A stretch of 64,000 nucleotides of DNA, from contig CM035310.1 in the NCBI GenBank assembly GCA_002900995.3, forward strand, positions 1,265,528 to 1,329,527. The letters are read 5' to 3'. The translations under genes were made by a program, and so were the position numbers. The stretch is from Ganoderma boninense. Its lineage: Eukaryota > Basidiomycota > Agaricomycetes > Polyporales > Polyporaceae. Below are positions 58,701-64,000 of this stretch, piece after piece (the stretch's first letter is position 1; every line of letters starts with the position of its first letter). The notes beneath the pieces are model-generated. The model saw nothing but the letters and a program-made list of their open reading frames with translations. It was not told where the DNA came from and ran no database searches.

Positions 58701-59462
58701 CGAGTAAGTAACGAGCGAGAATACGGCAAGGCTTACCTGGAGACAAGAGGTCGAAACTGAGGTCTCCAGGTAGCAAAGTACAGGCCTTATATACATGTAA
58801 CGGACAATGGGAACCGTGGACAATAGGTAACTATGGACACGGGAACCAGTGGGAGAACAATGGTATGTAGTACAATGACGACGGGAACAATGGGTAACAG
58901 GAGTTATTGTACTGCGAGAACAAGGGACGGGTTTGCTAAACAACGGAGGACAATAAGGACGACGCGGGAGGCAAACAGTCCAAAAAGGGAAAGAGAGACG
59001 CCGGGGTAGGCGCCGAGCGTGCCGTTCATGACAGTTGCCGGTCGTCAACCTGCCCGCCCACCCAGACGCAATGCTACTCCGGCATCCGACAACGATGTGG
59101 AGATTGTAGAGGGTCCGGTGCCGCCGCCTGTTGGCCTTGTCACGCAGCACGAAGGGCTCAACTCCAAGACTCCTTCGGCTGCGGGCAGCAAGGCCGCGAC
59201 TAAACGCCCGGCGTCACCATCGTCCGACGATGACATCGTTTTGATTGACCAACCGTCCGCCGAACTGCGGCGATCGTTCAAGAAGAAGGCCCGCTCCTCC
59301 GCCGCCTCATCACCTTACGCCAAAGGCCCCGGGCCATTGACGGGGAATACGTCACGCAGGCACAGCTCAGATGACGAGGTGGAGTTCGTTGATAACGCGT
59401 CCATCGTGCCGAAGAGGAGGGTCTCCAGTGTGAATGGCAAGCAGGTCATCGACATGACGTAG
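55738..59462 (+). CDS. GRF-type zinc-finger protein with a C-terminal array of SUMO-interaction-like motifs, interrupted by a solo LTR
   Basis: The start at 55738 (MPEKIASKTDGRRRTATLPP) leads to a zinc-ribbon of GRF type, HCPRCGIANAIFTSNVC then GVAGAWNMI, with the intron at about 56086-56141, and CLSCHKVHF. A Lys/Arg-rich coiled segment follows (near 56.25 kb). Several short exons lead into the shared module (DDVIFVRSWGVRCRGFGHQL, about 57.05 kb). A long Ser/Pro-rich exon then carries many motifs of the kind hydrophobic-x-hydrophobic-hydrophobic plus acid: DMGLVEAP, NIGIVEGP, VEMVDGL, NVEIVEGP, DVQFVDD and, beyond the insertion, DNDVEIVEGP, DDDIVLIDQP and DDEVEFVDNA, ending at 59462. Such motifs resemble SUMO-interaction sites. 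The solo LTR at 58574-59033 should truncate the protein. Whether all parts belong to one gene is inferred from open frames and splice logic. Confidence 0.6.
58574..59033. mobile_element. Solo LTR (460 bp) inside the SIM-array exon
   Basis: TGTTACGACTGG... to ...TTCATGACA is flanked by the 5-bp direct repeat GTTGC (58569-58573 and 59034-59038). It begins TG and ends CA. It contains a TATATACA sequence (about 58.79 kb) suitable for an LTR promoter. Conceptual removal of the LTR and one GTTGC restores the coding frame, which resumes as AGRQPARPPRRN. It is unrelated to the 206-bp LTRs at 17-19 kb. Confidence 0.88.
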
Positions 59463-59469
59463 TGCTAAT

Positions 59470-60460
59470 TCGAGTACGGTACCAACCCTGAGACGCGGAG
59501 CATCAATCCTCGCGCACAGGCAAAAATAGATGTCGGAATAAGTACGGTAGCAACACTGTGTTTTTGCGACGGCAGGGACTGGACCCGAGACAAGCAATGT
59601 GGGTTGCCTATGAGAACAACGCGCCGATCTGCAGGATCCTACGCGATCTTGCGTTAAGAATGGCACGTCGCTGTCTGTCGCTGTAGGTCTACAGAGCTTA
59701 TCATAGTCTCTCTCTGTGCGAACAGCTGATTTTGAGCAGTGTCTGATAAACAAAGAAGGACATGTTGCTGATCCTCGCAGCGCAAATGTGCGAAGGAGAT
59801 CCCGGAGCTAGCAATAACATACAGGAGTAAGTGCAATGCCACTTGACGCGGATAATGCACTTACCCAGGTTTCGATCGGGCAAATCTCGATCCTCGGTTG
59901 TCGAGACACTGAGATCATCGTGGGGTACAATTGGCAATTCATGGCGCGCTCTGCTGTCCCTCGCTGCAGGCATCAGTGGCCATGAACCTGGGGGAGGCAC
60001 GACATATTATATGGACACTAGACTTAGACTTACGCTGGTAGCCAGGAGGGACGAGTCCCCGTGACTCGGGTGTCGTGCAATGGTGACACACCCCTGGGGA
60101 GGTGCGAAGTGTTTATGTCTCGAGAATGCTACGGCCAAGTAATGACGGCGAAACAGCGCAGTCAAGCTCATTGAACCCCGAGATACGACGCGCCTGCTTT
60201 GCATCCACGATGCTGAGCGCCCGGACGGCTCACCAAACCTTGACGTGGGGCGCGGTTGGTTTCACTGCGTCGCCACGTCCTCGCGTAGTCCCATCCTTCG
60301 TCTCCCTCTGCGCCGCCAGTGCAGCCATAGTGCTCATTCAACGCCATCGCCTAGTGTTGTACTCTCAGTCGTTACTGCTTTGTGGTACCGCTGAGCAGGA
60401 CTTCGGACCATCACCCTTGTCGCGACAAAATATCCTGGCGATTCAACTCTCAAGTGGTAC
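59470..60460. other. Region without a recognised gene
   Basis: Short frames on both strands with no motif. It probably contains the terminator of the GRF/SIM gene and the promoter of the gene at 60463. No repeats were noticed by eye. Confidence 0.35.
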
Positions 60461-60462
60461 CC

Positions 60463-61340
60463 ATGGCTGCCGTAGTCCTGCCCCGGAAGGTCTTTAAGGT
60501 ACGCCTGCATTTGATTTGACTGGCTTTTCTAACTATATTCATATTCGCTGATGTTGAAAATGGGGATCATAGGTCTTGGTACCGGCAATCAAAGGCTATA
60601 GTGGAGTTGCGCGACAGGTTGCTTTCGACAATTCATCAACGTAAGTGGCCGTTCATAACTGTTTGCAAGCACTGCCAACGTCACAAGGCAGGTTTTCAAG
60701 AATTACTGGGACTGTTCCATCAAACCGTGCAAAAGGAACGCGGTACTAGTGATTCCTCCGAAGAACGCTGCAGCGTGGCCGTTTGCCCAGCGCAGTTTCA
60801 AAGTTTACAAGGTACGTCAGCTGTGTTTAGATCGTGTGAGCATCGCTGAGGCAGGGCTGAATCGAAAGTCGTCGACCTCTCGTCTCAGTCGTCAGGATCT
60901 GCAGCGGTATGGCATTTATATGTATATATTTCACTGCTAATCTGGCTTTACAGACTTCGCACCTGTCTTCACGACGTGTATGGTTGGGATGCCCGCACAT
61001 TCATCTGCGGGGCAGGCCGCTAGCTGCCGGGAACTGTACCGCAGACAAAACAATATGCATGCATTGATCAATACTTTCTTGTTTGTATATATGCTCGTAG
61101 AGGCCTGTGGTTGGAGTGCAGTGTTTGCAGATCGTCCGCTCCGGAGGATGATAGAATCGTTATCTCGATCTCATGTCCATACTTATGACGCCTCAAACGC
61201 CGTGCCCTGGGCGATGAAGATCGCTTCGCTCGATCAGTCCTCCGATCCAACTGCGGAGCGAGCCCCCATGCCGCGGACGCCGGAAGGCTGGGCACTTGAG
61301 ACGATGTTGCATTGCTCCAATCAACTGTATGGCGGCAGTC
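60463..61340 (+). CDS. Unknown family gene, better-preserved partner of the relic at 25 kb
   Basis: The start at 60463 gives MAAVVLPRKVFK and a GTACGC donor (60499). Exon 2 (60573-60617) reads VLVPAIKGYSGVARQ, and exon 3 (60692-60811) VFKNYWDCSIKPCKRNAVLV followed by IPPKNAAAWPFAQRSFKVYK. A later exon (about 60.95-61.0 kb) has CLHDVYGWDARTFICG. The exons match the minus-strand relic at 24980-25705 in order and intron position, and the Trp codon in exon 3 is intact here. Downstream exons up to about 61.34 kb are open but uncertain, so I cannot say whether the gene is functional. No domain recognised. The short exons rich in basic residues and the link to a repeat suggest a mobile or accessory gene. 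Confidence 0.5.
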
Positions 61341-61344
61341 GCTA

Positions 61345-61870
61345 ACAAATGATCCCGACATTTTCGCACAGCGTATATTATTGGATTCATACCGCGAGAT
61401 CTCCGAGCCTCTTGAAAGTCTACATGCGTTCTCATCAAGCAAGCGAACTTGGACGCACGGCTTCAATGGAGAAGATGCACCCCCCTCTCCCTTTTAAGTG
61501 TACGTACACCGTAGACCATGAGCAATACTTATGAGCATTCTGTTGAACAGCCCTCTCCACCTCGGCTCCAAGTTACCGGGTCGCCCAGCGTAGGCGCATT
61601 AGTGGACGTCGCGCCCACTTGGCGTGGGCAGGGATGCTGATGGACGTGTGTCGGCGCGGAATAGAGTCGGAATAGAGGCGGTACGGGGAGGGGGTGGGGA
61701 GCTGGCGGCTGCGACGTTGGGGTGGGGGTGGCGGGCGGCGGCGTCTATGTCTAGTTAGGGCGCGTAGATGCTGCGATGGTCGCGACGCGGGTAGTTCTCC
61801 TCGCGCGCGATGCGGAGGACTCGCTCGCCACACCTATCTTGGGGCAGTGTGCAGACGATTGTCTTGCAAC
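61345..61870. other. Unassigned stretch between the gene remnant and the GC-rich repeat flank
   Basis: Contains a purine-rich GGGGAGGGGGTGGGG stretch (about 61.68-61.70 kb) on the plus strand. A minus-strand segment near 61.75-61.88 kb reads EGCKTIVCTLPQDRCGE and faintly resembles the region at 24.23-24.35 kb, suggesting the two repeat loci share more than the hairpin. Confidence 0.35.
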
Positions 61871-62042
61871 CTTCAAACGTAAGTTAACGGATGGGTCGGG
61901 ATGGGGGGCAGGTGGCCGTGATGGGCAGGATGGCGGGCGGGATGGCGGGAGGGTTCGGGTGGTCCTGGTCCTGTCGGTTGTCCTCGTGGTGGGCGCGATG
62001 CGGTAGAAGAGACGCGCCATGTGTCACGTGGAAGGGGAAAGA

Positions 62043-62090
62043 GAGGTCTGCGACCCTCAAGGGCAAGACGCCCTTAGGTCTACAGACCTC
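62043..62090 (-). repeat. 48-bp hairpin repeat, copy B (inverted relative to 23744-23791)
   Basis: Reverse-complement match to copy A across all 48 bases. The adjoining CTACAAC boundary (about 62097) and the ATGGCGC end of the homology (about 62.01 kb) are also shared. As with copy A, a CCCGCC-rich stretch lies next to it (61.89-61.98 kb) and the unknown-family gene lies about 1.2 kb further in. Confidence 0.85.
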
Positions 62091-62099
62091 GTTGTAGTA

Positions 62100-62895
62100 T
62101 CTACCAAGAGCTGCCTAAGAACTAATAATTCAGGTAAATACGCACAGCACCCCCTTTCACTTCCCCGTGTGAGTAGGTAATACCTTAATCTTGTAAATTG
62201 ATCTGGTGTCCGTCAGCGCTGCCAGTGGTTCGAACGGCGGGACTCAACGTCCTGGCTCGCGCTGCGCGCGTCGCGTCTACCAAAAAGGGCTTGCGCTGCG
62301 CGCTTCGCCTCATTAGCCGGCGCACATGGCAAATCCACGTGGCACCATGTGGCAAAGACGCCCCCACGTCCCATTCTTTTATGATTCCATTCATGGTATG
62401 TTAAGCGCGCGAGAGCGGCAACGTCAAAGCGGCGACTACGTAATTGTAACTTGTCTGGCGGCGACATCAACGCATCGCATCATCTTCTGGCATCATGCCG
62501 CTTGGGCTCGTCCTTCTTGTTCTCTCTCATCTTACCGCAACACACTGGTCAGATTCCTACTACAGCATGGTTCTATCAGAGCCCAAAATGTCGTACTTAT
62601 GGCGTTGGCCCACTGCCAGTGGCACCGTGACAAGGTTCAGACATGCACTGGCTCTGATCCGTTCGTAACGAGCTGAGTCCATTTTCACGCATGCAACTCG
62701 CTTGTATCAGCTGCAGCGACGCAAACGGCACCGCTCGGGACGTCCTACGTCCCACCAAGTCATTGTCTCAGGCTTTGCGCTTTTGTGCTGTCAACCACAG
62801 TCCTGATAATAAACTGACGTAGTGGTCGCCAGTCTACTCGCCTTACTTCCTTTTATGAAGGCCAGAAGTAACGCTTTGCCACTTTCCATTGTCCC
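62100..62895. other. Intergenic region, no gene recognised
   Basis: Between the hairpin repeat and the promoter of the MYND gene. A GGTTCGAACGG near 62.23 kb resembles a Pol III B box, but no matching A box or cloverleaf was found. No coding motif seen. Confidence 0.4.
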
Positions 62896-62903
62896 CCTCG
62901 CGG

Positions 62904-62938
62904 CCAATGCGGCCGGTCGGGGAGCCTCCGTATATAAG
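62904..62938 (+). promoter_or_regulatory. CCAAT and TATA elements of the MYND gene
   Basis: CCAAT at 62904-62908 and TATATAAG at 62931-62938 lie about 140-175 bases before the start codon at 63078, followed by a pyrimidine-rich leader. This is a well-formed fungal promoter layout. Confidence 0.6.
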
Positions 62939-63077
62939 CCCACAAGGAGAGGTTTGCTGTTTCGTACCCGCTAAGCCGCACTTTGTCTTTGCCCTCAGCA
63001 TTCGTGCCCTCTGACCCCTCATACCTTTAACGTCCATCCCTCTCTTGTATCTAGTTCTGTCCCTCGTTGTCGTCACC

Positions 63078-64000
63078 ATGCCACTCTTGAACATCAAGAA
63101 TCACGGTCTGCATTCTGCCTTCTACTGGGGGATGTACGAGGAGGCCTGTGAAGTGTGCAAAAAAGTTGACATTGGAGATGCCCCTGTCAGAGTATGCAAG
63201 GGGTGCACAATCGCGCGGTACTGCAGCAGGGAATGCCAGACCATCGCCTGGCCAGTACACAAGTGAGTCCATCCCCCTCGGCCCACAGCAGTACCAGCAG
63301 CAAGTCGCGCCTTAGCCACTGACCGCACTGTTTTGTATTCATAGAGAGGTGTGCACTTCCCGTTCCGCCTTCAAAGTCCCGGCCATGTATGCAAGTCTCG
63401 GCTGCGCAACGATGGCCGAACTTGCCAACCTCGCAGCGGAGTGGACCGTGGCGCACAGGCTCAGCCTCCACGTGATCGCCACCATCCTCATCGACGCCGA
63501 GGGCGGGGCTGACGCCGTGCTGGTCAGGCCCCACACCGTCGTCATCGACATCAAGCCCGCCACCGCCACGCCCGACGGCACCCCAGCGATGAGGTTCGCG
63601 CTCCACGACACAGACATCGCCCGCCCGGACGAGGACCAGCGCGCAGAACAGCCGTGGGTCGACCCCGGGTGCATCGCACACCACAGGGACGTCATGCGCA
63701 GGATCCGCGCATCGCCGCCGTTTCCGGACCAGATCGGCATCGTCCCGGTCATCGTCTACCTCGACGGCTGCCCCGCCTTCCTCTCGATGATACTCCCGCT
63801 CTACCGGCGCCGAGGCCCCGCGGGCCCGCTGGACCAGCGCACGGTTGCGCAGCTGGTGCGAGTGGCACAGACGTGCAGCATGGGGATCAACACGGGGACT
63901 GTCCTGCGCATCCCGACGGACCCGGAGCAGACGGTGCCGGACCTCGGGAGGCTCGTGCGCCAGGGGAAGGACTGGGCGTGGGTGCCGTACTCCTCGAAGG
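63078..64000 (+). CDS. MYND zinc-finger protein, 5' part (runs off the window)
   Basis: The start at 63078 (CACC-ATG context) gives MPLLNIKNHGLHSAFYWGMY. The MYND finger follows at once: CEVCKKVDIGDAP, VCKGCTIARYCSRECQ, TIAWPVHK, with the C-x2-C, C-x2-C, YC-x3-C and final His of the family. Exon 1 ends at 63262 (GTGAGT donor) and exon 2 begins at 63345, keeping the frame (HK-EVCTSRSAF). The rest (to 64000) is a single open frame with ASLGCATMAELANLAAEW and HTVVIDIKPATATPDG, resembling the large basidiomycete family of MYND proteins with no known enzymatic role. These are usually taken to mediate protein-protein contact. The C-terminus is outside the window. Upstream CCAAT and TATA elements support the start. 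Confidence 0.88.

Noticed and set aside
23744..62097. Calling a single 38-kb giant transposon as a firm feature
   Set aside because: The hairpins are identical and inverted, but the adjoining gene copies have diverged strongly and no convincing target duplication is visible, so I kept it as a hypothesis only.
62215..62245. Pol III B-box-like GGTTCGAACGG
   Set aside because: No A box at a suitable distance and no cloverleaf; probably chance.
1..64000. CRISPR arrays, rRNA operons, bacterial-type operons
   Set aside because: No regular direct-repeat/spacer array or rRNA-like sequence was seen, and gene structure is clearly eukaryotic.

Overview
This window looks like nuclear DNA of a basidiomycete fungus, most likely an agaricomycete wood-decay type. 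The reasons are many short GT..AG introns, two GPI-anchored GH16 glucanase genes, a MYND protein, a probable class I hydrophobin relic, and above all KDZ-superfamily transposase genes, one of them linked to a TET/JBP dioxygenase, an association described for Agaricomycetes. No database search was possible, so family names rest on motifs I could read.

Layout. 1-5.3 kb: no recognisable gene. 5.5-14.3 kb: ordinary host genes (a secreted GPI-type protein, eEF1B-beta, a nucleotide deaminase and a Pro-Ser-Gly repeat protein). At least the first three are legible only by hopping frames at many 1-3 base indels. 15.1-21.8 kb: two paralogous GH16 genes on the minus strand, separated by a rearranged LTR retroelement (17089-19483) with a 5-bp target duplication. 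21.8-31.6 kb: relics, including a duplicated block, a 48-bp hairpin repeat, a nonsense-mutated gene copy and the downstream part of a decayed KDZ transposase gene (KDZ2).

31643-45191 is the centrepiece, a 13.5-kb mobile element. It has near-identical ~355-bp CpG-dense terminal inverted repeats and a 7-bp target duplication (GAGAAGC). It carries a KDZ transposase on the minus strand and, beside it, a TET/JBP-type 2-oxoglutarate/Fe(II) dioxygenase, a basic-region protein, a two-domain viroplasmin-like protein and two proteins of unknown function. It sits inside the KDZ2 reading frame: conceptually deleting the element and one target copy rejoins that frame. One cargo gene is itself interrupted by a 685-bp hAT-like element with an 8-bp target duplication and two tRNA-like segments.

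45.2-59.5 kb: the upstream part of KDZ2, a hydrophobin relic, and then a run of plus-strand accessory genes: a ~800-residue unknown, an HMG-like protein, partial paralogues of one module, and a large GRF-zinc-finger protein whose C-terminal half is a series of SUMO-interaction-like motifs, interrupted by a solo LTR with a 5-bp target duplication. These genes may be cargo of the outer KDZ2 element. 60.5-62.1 kb carries the second copy of the 25-kb gene family and of the 48-bp hairpin, in inverted orientation. The window ends in the 5' part of a MYND zinc-finger gene.

The genes that plausibly act together are those of the 13.5-kb element: transposase, a potential 5-methylcytosine oxidase, nucleic-acid-binding accessory proteins and CpG-rich ends. 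This is a described class (KDZ plus TET/JBP). What seems new here is this intact-looking copy, its nesting, its cargo set and its scars.
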